From the NCBI GenBank assembly GCA_944739405.2, contig OX123188.2, forward strand, positions 67,475,251 to 67,539,250: 64,000 nt of DNA. The letters run 5' to 3'. The notes beneath the pieces are model-generated. The model saw only the letters and a list, made by a program, of their open reading frames with translations. It was not told where the DNA came from and did not search any database. Both the position numbers and the translations under genes were made by a program. The stretch comes from Euclidia mi. Taxonomy: Eukaryota; Arthropoda; Insecta; Lepidoptera; Erebidae. Below are positions 9,641 to 21,554 of this stretch, in pieces. Position 1 is the stretch's first letter; every line of letters starts with the position of its first letter.

Positions 9641-10984
9641 GTAGTGGAGTGATTCAAACAGCTTCAGGATTCTCGAAGACACCAGGAGGCTGCCATTTGC
9701 AAGGAAAGAGGACTGACGTACAAGGTAGATGCCCCTCATCCTTCAACATCCTTAGAATATCCTATACCCACTCACAATCCTCTTCCCTTATCCCTTCTAG
9801 GCGAGCAGAACTCGCCGTCCTTTAGATACAGTCCATTAATCCTTCTCCAAATCGCCTAGAACCTACGGTTTCGGTGTAACGCCGAACCAACTGGGGTCTA
9901 TGGACTTGTCGCTAAACATCAGGTGGGCCATAGCCACACTTCCACTCTAAACAGAAAAGAAATGGTAATGGTAGAAATATCTTGAAATAAACCACACACA
10001 GCTACATGAAAATCATGCCACTCATTTGTTTCTACCTACCAAGAGATCTGGCGTAGCAGTTAGGGTGACTACATGAGTTACTAGACCAAGTCAGTCAAAA
10101 TCTAAAAACAGCTTCCTAAGGAAAGTCATAGGAAGCAAAAATTGTATAACTACATAAATAGTGCAATAGAAAACTTGTGCACGATCCGTACTCTCCACTA
10201 CTGCGAATTGCGAAGACAAGGAAGTTCATTTATTAAGTGCCCGCCAATGCTTGCTCAACTTGAGTCTGGAATTTTAACTAAATTTCACGCCGCTGCAAAT
10301 TGTAAAGTAGCTGAATGTTTAAAATTAGACTTGTTTCACTATTCCATTTATTATGTACCTGTGCGTGGGTATTACGCAGGAATGTTACGCTAGATTGAAC
10401 ATGAAACGTGACCTTTGAAAATCCCGCTAATTGTAGACATGTCAAAAGCTGCTGTTTCATTTTTACGTTAATTTTATAATAAGACATTTTAGTTAATTTT
10501 TATGCTGTTATGAGCTAAAATATCGTTCAATAAAAGAATCGTACATAAAAGGTTCCTGTTGTCTGTCATTAAACTGTGCGGGTCGTTCATTTGATTGACG
10601 CTGAAGGGTACTTTGTTTTCCCGTAAGTATGAAAATAGCACAATACTTTAAACATTTTACGATTTGTATCTACAACTACAAATATTTGTGTAACGGATCT
10701 AGATAATTTAAATTAATATATTCACTTGTTGCACCACGAGTTCAGTAGTTGACACGTCAAAGTTTGTATAGCATGTGAGGTTATTACGTAAGTAAACGTA
10801 ATAACCTCACATTCCCTAATAATATCCAGTAGCTATTATGATAAGTGAGGTAAAAACTGCAGGTTTTAAGGTAAAGTCTTGAATGTGACTGTAACACCGC
10901 TAGGCCGATGATGCTGATATTGCGGAATTATTTTAAATAAAGGTAAAATACCTTCGCCATTTGGTATGTATATGCTACAGTTCT
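9641..10984. other. Non-coding, unassigned
   Basis: No protein similarity seen. The stretch 9870-9950 (GTAACGCCGAACC, then CATCAGGTGGGCC) resembles LINE 3' untranslated ends common in Lepidoptera, but I cannot name a family. A perfect hairpin lies at 10773-10812. The rest is AT-rich. Confidence 0.35.
10773..10812. repeat. Perfect hairpin, 16-bp stem
   Basis: Arms 10773-10788 and 10797-10812 are exact reverse complements around an 8-base loop. Confidence 0.9.
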
Positions 10985-11981
10985 TTTATCTCTCGATGTC
11001 CGGAAAGCCAGTGGACCGGCTGCGCATTTCTTAAGCACAACCGCTGGAATTCCATCCCAGCGGTGGTGCTTAGGAAATGCGCAGCCGAGTTGTCTCCAAT
11101 GCTTACACGCCAGTATCGCCTATCATATGCCTCTGGCGTAGTGCCGCAGACTTGGAAAGAGGCGAACGTACAACCGATTCCCAAGAAAGAGGATCTTTCT
11201 GATCCGGGCAATTATCGACCCATTGCTATCACCCCTATCCTCAACAAGGTGTTTGAACGAGTAATCAACAACCAACTCATTCGATACCTAGAAGATCACT
11301 CTCTCATCAGTGATCGTCAGTATGGCTTCAGACCGAAACGATCAAAGGGTGATCTTCTAGCGTATGTCACACAACTTTGGGGTGAGGCGATGGACAGGCA
11401 TGGGGAGTCGTTGGCTATTAGTCTCGACATCTCCATAGCCTTCGGTAGAGTCTGGCATCGTGCGATTCTTTCCAAGCTTCCAGCCTACGGCTTGCCGCCT
11501 CGATTGTGCAACTGGGTTGCCAGCTTCCTGCATGAGCGCCGTATACGAGTCCATTGTGACGGTGAGTCATCGAAGTTTCTCCAGGTAAAGGCTGGTGTGC
11601 CTCAGGGGTCCGTGTTATCGCCCACGCTTTTTCTTCTGCATATCAATGATATGCTCACTTTTGGGGGCAGACATTGCTATTACTGTACATGGGCGATATC
11701 TCGGACACCCTGCGGCTAAGCAAGCCGATACTGAGGAGTATAGGTGAACACTTGTTGCTGAGCTTGACTGGGTTCTGAATTGCATCTCGCATTGGGGTGA
11801 TGAGAACCTGGTCGAGTTCAACGCCAAGAAAACACAGGTGTGCGCATTCCCAGCCAAGGTATCTCCATTTCGTCCCCATCCCTCTCTTTTGGACACTCCA
11901 CTACCGATTCAAGACGGCCTCAATATCCTAGGTATGGACATAAATCTCAACCAGAAGAACTACATCGAGGGTGTCATAATG
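10985..11981 (+). pseudogene. LINE A1 reverse transcriptase, 5' part (Jockey-like)
   Basis: 5'-truncated ORF2 of a non-LTR element. Recognisable RT blocks: NYRPIAITPILNKVFE, DRQYGFRPKRS, SLDISIAFGRVWH (catalytic Asp of block A) and AGVPQGSVLSPTLFLLHIND. The block with YADD is destroyed around 11672-11690: where copy A2 (31758) reads YADD this copy has a small deletion and frame change. An inverted duplication (11017-11087) replaces the normal start of the RT domain. Sequence follows A2 closely until about 11978, where LINE B is inserted; the copy resumes at 24279. Confidence 0.85.
11017..11087. repeat. Inverted duplication inside LINE A1
   Basis: Arms 11017-11047 and 11057-11087 are 31 bases long with two mismatches and a 9-base loop. 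The right arm is normal LINE RT coding sequence (AVVLRKCAAE). The left arm is its reverse complement and interrupts the frame, so it looks like a fold-back copy. Confidence 0.85.
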
Positions 11982-12061
11982 TCAGTAGACGCTAAACCGA
12001 ACACACGCGCGCTATAACGTATCGTCATAAGTCGACAAAAGTTTACGTTTCTCAAAGTTTT

Positions 12062-12760
12062 TTGTCGGGCACTAATTATTATTTAATAATATGTTCACTT
12101 GCAAAGAAGCTAAATAAGTACGACTTTCCCTGTGCCGGAATCACCGAGGCAGGATACCGTAAGCTTGGTGAGAAAAAGGCCAAGGTATGGAAATGTAGCA
12201 GCTGCAAAACCAGCGGAGTAAGCCCTTCAAATCTAGTCAGGAGCATCAGGTTATGAGGATTTGGAGAGTATTCATCAGCAACTCAAGAAATTAACGGATC
12301 AAATGTCATCACTTCCAGAGCTTATAGAGAGCGTCAAGTCGATTCAAGCGGATATTTCTAACCTCAAGGCTATAAAAGGGGAGATGTTGGAGATTAAAAC
12401 CTCTCTGTCTTTCGCTTATACGTCTATCGATCAACTCTCCGAGAAGCTGGAAGAAGTAATCCGTGAAATATAGGCGCTGCGGAAGACAAGTTAGGATGTG
12501 ACTCGCTTACAAATTCGGTTGGAGAAAATTTAAACTGCTATACTTGATAATGACCACAGGTGCCGAATGACTAACATTGAGATTAAGGATGTTCCTGTAA
12601 CTGCCAGCAAAAATCTCTTTGATATAGTATCTAGTGAAGAAAATATTACTTCCCCTACGTATACCATCAAGGTGGAATCGGACTTGAAAAATATTTCTTA
12701 GAACTATCATTAATTCGCCGCCACCGTCATATTTACTTTAAATCACATTTCTATTACGCA
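12062..12760 (+). pseudogene. LINE B ORF1 remnant (PHD-like finger, coiled coil)
   Basis: Two short frames: 12062-12256 ending in a Cys pattern (WKCSSCKTSG) typical of the PHD-like finger of CR1/Jockey-group ORF1, and 12261-12473 with a heptad coiled coil (LPELIESVKSIQADISNLKAI). The rest to about 12760 is out of frame. These proteins bind RNA and form multimers as part of the LINE particle. Stops and frame changes make it non-functional. Confidence 0.6.
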
Positions 12761-12886
12761 GCAAGCTTGAGAAACACTGGTATGTCGACCGGTTACTATT
12801 CAATAACAGTGAGTACCTATGACGCTTTTGTTCTCGCTCGGGATCGGTCATGCTAACTGCGCTAATTACTGCCTTATAATGCCCTG

Positions 12887-12952
12887 AACGCAATTTGCAA
12901 TAAGCAGCTTTAAACTTAGGAAAGTTTAAAGCTGCTTATTGCAAATTGCGTT
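12887..12952. repeat. Perfect inverted repeat, 31-bp stem
   Basis: Arms 12887-12917 and 12922-12952 are exact reverse complements around a 4-base loop (AGGA). It lies between the ORF1 and ORF2 remnants of LINE B. One arm is presumably original sequence and the other a fold-back copy. Confidence 0.95.
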
Positions 12953-13229
12953 TCATAATATTATTTTATTTGTTACCTTATTCTAAAATAGATGTTTTTT
13001 AACATTGTTTGTCACATTGACTTTCTTTGGTCGTTAAATGCCGTATTGTGTTTAGATAATAGTGCTGATAGCCTTTTATTAGTACATTTGCCGCCTTTAA
13101 CTACTGTATATTTTGGAATCATATCGTTTTGTATGCATTGGAACTCGGATGACGCACATTCTGTGAGTTTATTTGATAATCTTATTATGTATTGGCTGCT
13201 AATTTTTATTACTTGCTTAACTTCTTATA

Positions 13230-13631
13230 TTGATAAATATGCCTGTTAAAATATATTACCAAAATGTTCGCGGCTTGCGAACAAAGAAGTCTGTTTTTAT
13301 AAGAAACGTGTCACTGAATTACTACGATGTAATTTGTTTGACTGAGACGTGGCTTAAGGATGATTTTAGCATTACGGAGTTATTCGATGATAACTATGTT
13401 GTTTGGAGACGCGACAGGGATTACGCTAGCACTAACCAGATATTAGGAGGTGGAGTGCTTATTGCAGTTCGACGTGAGTTTGTTGTTGACATGCGGCAAG
13501 ACTGGTGCTCCAGTGCAGAGGATATGTAGGTGACACTGATACTAAAGCGTTCAAAGCCAAAAATTTCCTACAAACTAAACTTGTGAACTACATATATTTG
13601 TAAACAAAACCAGGGATTTTCTCTATGCGCT
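13230..13631 (+). pseudogene. LINE B ORF2 endonuclease, 5' part
   Basis: N terminus of an APE-type endonuclease: KIYYQNVRGLRTK, CLTETWLKDD (catalytic Glu), then GGGVLIAV. A TAG at 13527-13529 stands where related proteins have Trp (EDM-stop-VTL), and a TGA follows shortly after. The frame can still be followed to GCT at 13629-13631, where the 7.9-kb block begins. The enzyme nicks target DNA for target-primed reverse transcription. Confidence 0.8.
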
Positions 13632-14355
13632 TGTCAGAATCAAGAAAGCTCCCTATAGTGTAGAGACAGTTTTGATAAATAAAAGAGACAGTTATCAAAA
13701 CATACTTTCATTTATTCAGTTTGGCACAAGGATATATCTTTAGATTACGTCGTGATTCTACATTTACATTTAGAGCCCAGTTCGCAAAGCAAAGACATAG
13801 AACCAAGAGAAAGAACGGGCAATAAAACTCTTGATCATTCTTTTCAATAAGTACCTAATAATTAACACAGCGGTAAAGCCAATTTATATCAAATATCAAT
13901 GTTGTGGGTAGTTTTATATTACTAGAAAGGTCTGTCTTACAACAGAACATAATAAGCATTATTTAGCATCAACCCAATCTACTTAATGTATACCACAGAT
14001 ATATAGTGAATCTCATCCACAGTAGGTATATTATTCTTTCCTATATTACTAATATCTCACAAACGATCAAACTACCCACAATATCAATAAGATAATGATT
14101 ACACCATCTTACATTGTTTCCTAGATGATTAAACAAAAGAACAAGCAACACAGAATATTGAAACACAGTGGCAGTTAAATAGTCTGAACCATATCGTACC
14201 TGAGCAGTCGTCGAAGGAGAATAGGACGAACTAGCCGAGCCTGTCGACTTATATAGGTACACCTTATTTACACGTTTGACAGTTTAACTGTCAAACGTCA
14301 TGTCAGTGTCATTTAACTTCCACTATGCTCTTACATATTATGTATAAAATACTTG
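13632..14355. repeat. LTR-like direct repeat, left copy
   Basis: About 724 bases nearly identical to 18697-19416, starting TGTCAGAATC and sharing sequence to AAAATACTTG. It holds a perfect palindrome (14272-14298) and a minus-strand TATA-like TATATAAG near 14250. The left boundary coincides exactly with the break in LINE B. Confidence 0.85.
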
Positions 14356-17300
14356 GATATCAGTAATTTCAGCCAACAGCCCAAATATCATAACATATCT
14401 CTCACGGCCAGACTGACAATTACTTCGTCCTCGAAGTACAATAAATAACACTTTTCTGAGCAATCGCCCGACGGGCGCCCTGTATTATGTAACAATTCTT
14501 ACCATGTTGATTAAAACCATCTAAAAACTATAGTACCGTTACATCTGCTACGGCTATACTGACTTACATCGTCATCTAAGTAAGTTCAATTATAAGAATA
14601 GTATCACAACACCAATCACCATGTACGAAACATGTACACAAAAATAAACTGGAATCATATTTACAGTAATTACGGTTTCATTTTGCGAGTCTAGAAATAA
14701 GTTCTGTATCAGCTGCTTTGATACCATTGTTACAAATTGTATTTACTATTCTATGAAGGGATCATTAACACTCACAATACACATGTTACATAGAAGTACA
14801 GTTTAATTTTACAATATTACACCACTGTATTATCCATCCACAAATTGACAAAAATAATATAGTACAAAAGGAGCCACTATGAAGCATCATAAAAATTTAA
14901 GTAACGTTTTTAAGAATAAAAAAACTAAAATATTTAATTCTGCTTATGGCTGATAAATAAATGAAATAAAATAAATAATTTAAATTCACAACCGAGTTAA
15001 ATAATTCAATTTGATTTCACTAATTTACAAGTATACAGGTACCAACTTGTATGATTACAGTAGTGTAATACTAGGACAATACTTACATTCTAATACACTC
15101 ATTGCCATTGCCTTTCCTTTCACATTAAATAGACAAGTAACAACGGTCAATCCTGCTGCACACGAGTCCAGGCTAGAACAAGGCGAAAGACTTCAGCAGT
15201 TCGTAGGCAATATAATCAATATCATGAACATCAAAATGATCATCAATATCATCAACATCAAAATGATCATCAATATCATCATCATCAAAATGGTTACCAA
15301 TATCATCATCATCAAAATCATTATCAAAATCATCATCAAAATCATCATCAAAATCATCATCAAAATCATCATCAAAATGATCATCAAAATCATCATCAAC
15401 TATTTAATCATCAATGAATTAATCGATGTTATCACATTATTATAGATATTTACAGATACGTTTATATCATCACTGCTACCTACATTATCGATCCTTGTTT
15501 AGAAGAAGTTTATATGTTATGCTGTGTATGGTTATCAGAACCTCTTACCTATAGTAAGACCGCCCTTTTACTTTCTTTGTATATGTATTTTAAAATTTAA
15601 CTTAAATACCTTAGTAAGAAAAAAAAAAAAAATGTTATCTGTAAAAGCTACTATGTCATCAAAGTATATCTAAACGTTATTAATCCATAAATTGTAGCTA
15701 TCTAAAAGTACAAAGTTCTTTATTATATTCTACAAAAATTAACTGTAGGAAAAACTATAAATGTAACTTATCATAATTAAAATTGATATCTATATTAATA
15801 ATACACTAAAATGTTATCAATCTAGAGTAATAAATGCAGACCCTATTATAGCATGTTACTATAATACATCTTTAAACTATCATATATCAAATGTACCTAG
15901 GTATAATATAATTAGACTATTATAGTATATTACTAAACTGCTCCTCTCTCCTAATAGTGTTCCATAATAATTGTTTCCTAATTGTAGATAAGTCTACCAC
16001 CTGTAAATGTACAGTATGGAATGCTATGAACTGAATTGACCTGAATGTATTGGAGGTACAAACAGTACAAAAGTATAAATAAATAACCAGTAATCAAAAA
16101 TGAACCAATTTAGTTAATAGCTTATTTATGTTACCAATAGTCAGTGAACTGCCTGAAGTTAAACTAGATGCCAATGCCAGTAAAAGTACTCTTGGTAACA
16201 AACGGTATAATAAATAGTGTCAAAAGTCAAACCAGACACTAGTTAAAATAAGTTTAAATTCAGACCAGTCGATTAATATTTCAATATCTATAAGTCAAAT
16301 ATACGTACCTAGATTTATTAATTTAGGTCGCAACACTTATAAACATCAAAGTACTTATGCAAATACTTATTATATTTAGCAGAATATCTTATTTAATTTC
16401 ATCAATTTCATTTTAATTTATCAATTGTATCATGTGATTGTGGCCATTTAATTCCATTTACACAATCAGAACACTGACATCGTTTTTTTTACGTATTTTA
16501 CGTTAGGTATCTGGTTCATCGAGTTTTATTATAATTAAGATTTGGCGATTCGTAAGAGGTTTGGTATAAAATAGTAATCTTACATGTAAGTATTGTTTAA
16601 AATAAATACACAAAACTCTTCAAGCACCTAGAATGATTAAATCCCATTTTAATCATTATTGCCATGGTCTCCTACAATTGAACCACACAAAGTACATTTA
16701 CACATGTATATCTTTGCATAAAAATATCTCTAAATAGCTAATCTATCGCAGTGTATATACCAGAGATACTAAATTGATAAGATAGTTCATTACCGAGAGC
16801 TAATTTTAAGATTGATTATTAGTATATGGTCTAAATAGGTTTACAGTTTAACACATGGCACTTCATAAGAAAAATACATAATTTCAATGAATAAAAGCAG
16901 ATAAAAATAAATACCATCTCATATTTTATGAATTTATTGAATTTATTTGCATTATTTCCGAGAATGGATAAAAAAACTATGAGAATGTTTTCTAAAAAAA
17001 ATCAGTGATGTAATATGTAACTATTTTCAAATTGAACCAATTCAGTTGAATAGCTTTTTTCAGATCCATTTAATTAGACAGATGTCTACATTTAGTACAC
17101 ATTTCATTTTAACTATTTTATCTGCTATTATCGTTATAAATAACAGGAAATTTTCAACCAAAATACCACTACTTGAGAATATTTGATACACTGCCATCTA
17201 ATAGTGCCAGACATAAGCAAAATGATGTCACTTTCTTTAACAAGTCAATTTAATCCTATGTATATACCTAAACATTCTTCAATAACCACTTTTTAATAAA

Positions 17301-18696
17301 AATACCTTGAGCTATATATTTAGACGCAGCATATAGGCGGCCAGCATATATAGGCATCAGGAGGAAGAGGTATGTTTAAAAAATAAAAGGAAATAGTTAC
17401 TAAACGAAACTATCATTTTATCGATATGATCTAGCTAGACACAGAACCGCTTGATATAATATAGAATATTTCTGTACCTACCTACACACAAAAGTTCGCT
17501 AGTAGTATTAGTTATACAAAACTCATAGATTATCTTTACATCATTTCATTCAAATGTGGTGCCTCTGAGACAAATGGAAGCTATTTAGTTTTGTTCTTCC
17601 AATAGAAATCAAAGTGACAAAATCATATGTATGTCTATTGCAAGTTAACTGGTGAAAATTATCTGGGTACATGACAATTACTCACTAAACAATTATAGAA
17701 AGTGCATTATTTGTAATTCGATACATAAATTTTACTGCCATAAACAATTATTAACCAGTTCAAAATACGAGTATATTTCAAAGATATGTTGAAGATAAAT
17801 ATACAGTTTCGTAGTCTTTCTCCAGGGCAACACATTCAAGAGCTTAACATTAAAATATTCTTATGGTATTTTTTTTCGTTATAGTTTGTATCCGATTTAA
17901 TAAAATATATAGCAGGATGCAGGAACTGATTAATTTGGTAATTGTGGCGAAAATTTTACAACAGCTTATGGAACAGAGCTAAGGCACATTCCTACATCGC
18001 AATATTGATCTGTATGTAATGAATACACATCCAACACAAAATTAATGAAGAAATCTCTGAAATTTATTCTACCTACCATCATTTCATATTCGACTTGTAA
18101 TGAAAAGATTCGCCAGAGCACTTCATTCTTGGAATTCAAATATGCAGGACGATTACGCTAATCAGTACACTAGAAAGAGTTATCAACAAAGCACAACACA
18201 GCCAATGCTCATACAGAGTCTCGGTCAATCACTACAAATGTTGCCTATTTAAATTCCAACAGATTAGAACAATATCGGCTTATCAAAATCTAATATACAT
18301 TTTCTGTAACTTTTTCGCTATTACCTACATAGTTTTATACTCGGATACATTTTTGATGAACATGTTAAAATAACCTGGTACCACATAAACACAATAGTCA
18401 TATTCCTCGACCATTCATGGCTATAATCTTGGTGGAAGTACATTACCAGCGTTTGCAGTTGGTTGTTGCTGTTGGCTTCAGCATACTGTTGCAGATCGTT
18501 AAGATATGTAGTCGGTACTCATCCACCGGCTTGCTCTCGGCAACGTTGCTACTGGATCGTAGGGCAATCGTTCTCCGTCGTCAGCTGAACGGTGCAGTGA
18601 CGGGCTTGAGCAGAATCATGGCATCACGATGAGGAGACTCTGGAACTTACAATTGGATGTATTAGTATTGTGGGCGCAAATTTATCACACTTCTGA
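14356..18696. mobile_element. 4.3-kb non-coding interior between LTR-like repeats
   Basis: AT-rich DNA with no recognisable gag or pol in either strand. Features: a CAT/CAA tandem repeat (15206-15414), an A tract near 15620, and a GC-richer stretch 18415-18690 next to the right repeat. Reading the minus strand away from that repeat gives TCAGAAGTGTGAT, resembling the tRNA-Leu primer site at 2135-2152, which favours a minus-strand, non-autonomous LARD-like element. Orientation is not certain. Confidence 0.5.
15206..15414 (+). repeat. CAT/CAA tandem repeat (12-bp AAAATCATCATC unit)
   Basis: Degenerate to near-perfect 12-base units, cleanest at 15337-15400. In one plus frame it encodes a His/Gln/Asn-rich run (HHQN repeated), open from about 15135 to TGA near 15418 but without ATG. 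Probably a minisatellite rather than a gene. Confidence 0.75.
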
Positions 18697-19416
18697 TGTC
18701 AGAATCAAGAAAGCTCCCTATAGTGTAGTGACAGTTTTGATAAATAATAGAGACAGTTATCAAATCATACTTTCATTTATTCAGTTTGGCACAAGGATAT
18801 ATCTTTAGATTACGTCGTGATTCTACATTTACATTTAGAGCCCAGTTCGCAAAGCAAAGACATAGAACCAAGAGAAAGAACGGGCAATAAAACTCTTGAT
18901 CATTCTTTTCAATAAGTACCTAATAACACAGCGGTAAAGCAAATTTATATCAAATATCAATGTTGTGGGTAGTTTTATATTACTAGAAAGGTCTGTCTTA
19001 CAACAGAACATAATAAGCATTATTTAGCATCAACACAATCTACTTAATGTATACCACAGATATATAATGAATCTCATCCACAGTAGGTATATTATTCTAT
19101 CCTATATTACTAATATCTCACAAACGATCAAACTACCCACAATATCAATAAGATAATGATTACACCATCTTACATTGTTTCCTAGATGATTAAACAAAAG
19201 AACAAGCAACACAGAATATTGAAACACAGTGGCAGTTAAATAGTCTGAACCATATCGTACCTGAGTAGTCGTCGAAGGTGAATAGAACGAAATAGCCGAG
19301 CCTGTCGACTTATATAGGTACACCTTATTTACACGTTTGACAGTTTAACTGTCAAACGTCATGTCAGTGTCATTTAACTTCCACTATGCTCTTACATATT
19401 ATGTATAAAATACTTG
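18697..19416. repeat. LTR-like direct repeat, right copy
   Basis: About 720 bases matching 13632-14355 with a few substitutions and a 4-base deletion. It carries the same palindrome (19333-19359) and TATA-like sequence. The pair encloses 4.3 kb and is best read as two LTRs of one insertion. Confidence 0.85.
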
Positions 19417-20011
19417 CTACTTAAATATAACCTTAGGCATAGAAGTAACACTAATTAACAACAGCGGTTGCTATGATTGATTTCTTCTTTCTAATGGCAC
19501 ATGCAGTATGATAGAAAGAGCTGTCGATAGGTTTAGCAGCACGCTCTTATAGCAGCCGCGTGGTAGGCAAACAGTAGACAAAACATAGAGTGAGGAAACC
19601 GAGTGTTGTTCGTAACAGTGATGATTTATCGATAAATATTTTTGGTCAAATGTCTAACTTTAGTATGTGTCGATATATTTAAGTCGTAGAAGTAAACAAC
19701 TAAAATATTGAAATTGTAGTTTTTGCTGTCGACGCAGGACAGTGCTTTGCAAAGACTTGCCAGACAGACAGTACTAAAATAATTCACGTGTTTAATTGTT
19801 CGTTTTAGCCATAAAATCTATTGACAAAAAGTATTTATAAACTAATGAGCGATGCGTGGCGATGAGATGCTAAGAAACTGTCACTTAGATTATGTATTGT
19901 ACGAATTATACCAGATTGGCTAATGCGGCACGGCAGGCTTTGGCAATTTGTTTGCGTCGCATCATATCACGTTGCTTGCTATCGCTAACGTTGGACACTG
20001 TTCGATTTTTT

Positions 20012-20245
20012 TAGAGTTGTAGGTAATCCGACTGCCACGCCGAAGCTTGCGGGTTTGATGCCCGCTCAAGTCAAACATTTGTGTGCATGAATATGGATGT
20101 TTGTCTTGGTATGGATGGTACTATGTATAATATGTAATATATTTACAGAAAAGTATATATGCATGTTTTTCGATTGTCTAGTACTCGCAGTACAAGATAT
20201 GCTTAGTTTGGGACCAGATAATGTTGTGTGAATGTGAAAGAATAT
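20012..20245 (+). repeat. tRNA-related SINE fragment
   Basis: A T-arm-like B box GCGGGTTTGATGCCCGC (20049-20065) is followed by CAAACATTTGTGTGCATGA, then GCTTAGTTTGGGACCAGAT and GTTGTGTGAATGTG, an ending I associate with common lepidopteran interspersed repeats. The A box is decayed. Confidence 0.55.
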
Positions 20246-20304
20246 TATATTTTATGGTAGAATATTATGTAGCGGACTACAAGGCAAGACGTCTTTGATC
20301 AGTC

Positions 20305-20406
20305 AAACAAAAAGTGTGTAATTTTAGTTTGAACATATTAATACAATATAATAATTATGTTATATTTTATTAATATGTTCAAACTAAAATTACACACTTT
20401 TTGTTT
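20305..20406. repeat. Long inverted repeat, 39-bp perfect stem
   Basis: Arms 20305-20343 and 20368-20406 are exact reverse complements. After one mismatch (20344/20367) seven more pairs form, leaving an 8-base loop (20352-20359). Confidence 0.95.
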
Positions 20407-21554
20407 AGCTTTGGATAAATAATTCTACCGGGTGTGCAATGTCCGGGCATAAATGTAATGTAGGCAGAGCTTTCGGTTTTAAACGACGCCAGGTGCTTTC
20501 TGTCTTTAAAAACAGTATTTCTCAAAATGACGTGAACAAATACGGTGGTACTTCTGCTAAATCAAACTAGGCCGTCCAACGGCATTTATCCAAAGTTTTC
20601 TTATGACGTCATTAATAGGCAACCTGTAATAAAAAACACCTTCTTAATAATAAAAAATGCTACTTACATCCCTAATCCATCTACTATTTTATAGATGCAA
20701 AAATGTAAGCCTACACACACGCGCGTACACTGGAACACTTGGCTTTAGGTTAATAGACGCTACTTTTAAGGTAGGTATCTAAGTAAATTATGTACATTAA
20801 ACTGCGCTTACTATCAAACGCGCGATAGAAAATAAGACCGCTGGACGTCTTTGTTTATTGCCAACTTAGCAAACGCGGCTACCCGCTGTCGCTTCCAGCG
20901 ACAGTTTTACATTCATGTCCGATAGTTAGTTTCCGTATTTATCCCTCATTCAAAAAACATCGATATCTCCTTTCACTGTCAAATCCCATCACTAAGGCTA
21001 TTAAATCAATAAATGTACAAAATAACAATTTGTGAGTTAAATTCATAACACATACGTATGCAAGCTGTTCCTTTGATTTGCAATACAATGATATTGTGTA
21101 AACTTAACACTCATTATAGCATTAATACGAGAAAAGTAAATTAATTTGTTGGAAAATTCCGACTCACTGCTAGAAGATAAAGTTTCTCCTGTTATTTCCG
21201 TTCCGAGAATAGCGGCGCATCCACATCCCGATATCACATACTCGATGTGTATTAATTAATGAGTACACTATTTAATTATTATAAGCTTACTTACTATTTA
21301 AATGCAAAAAAGTTATTAAAAATGTAAACACAAACGTCTAACAAATTTTACACTGATGACAGATCACAGCACGGCTATTTAGAGAATGTAGTCAAAGATA
21401 TGAGTATGTAAAGAGTCTATGCCTCTTTAAATGAGACGCGTAATTTGACGTTATGATTAACCAACTAAGACCAACTGACATTACATGTTGCACGTTCGGT
21501 ATAAGGAAATTTATAGGGCATGTTCTCTCTAGTCTAAACGTCCAACCTCTTTGG

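Larger units (their letters stand above)
19417..21554. other. Non-coding remainder of the block inserted in LINE B
   Basis: Sequence between the right LTR-like repeat and the point where LINE B coding resumes. It contains a tRNA-like SINE fragment (20012-20245) and a long inverted repeat (20305-20406). No protein similarity seen. Either a second insertion at the same site or part of a larger composite element. Confidence 0.4.

Noticed and set aside
14041..14262. Minus-strand 73-codon ORF present in both LTR-like repeats (also 19102-19323)
   Set aside because: Lies inside the LTR around the TATA-like box, no recognisable domain; likely chance.
15193..15399. Minus-strand Met/Ile/Leu-rich ORF
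   Set aside because: Shadow of the CAT/CAA tandem repeat.
15206..15414. CRISPR-like spaced repeats
   Set aside because: Units are contiguous 12-mers without unique spacers; eukaryotic context.
18417..18632. 71-codon plus ORF next to the right LTR-like repeat
   Set aside because: No similarity; sits where the element leader would be on the other strand.
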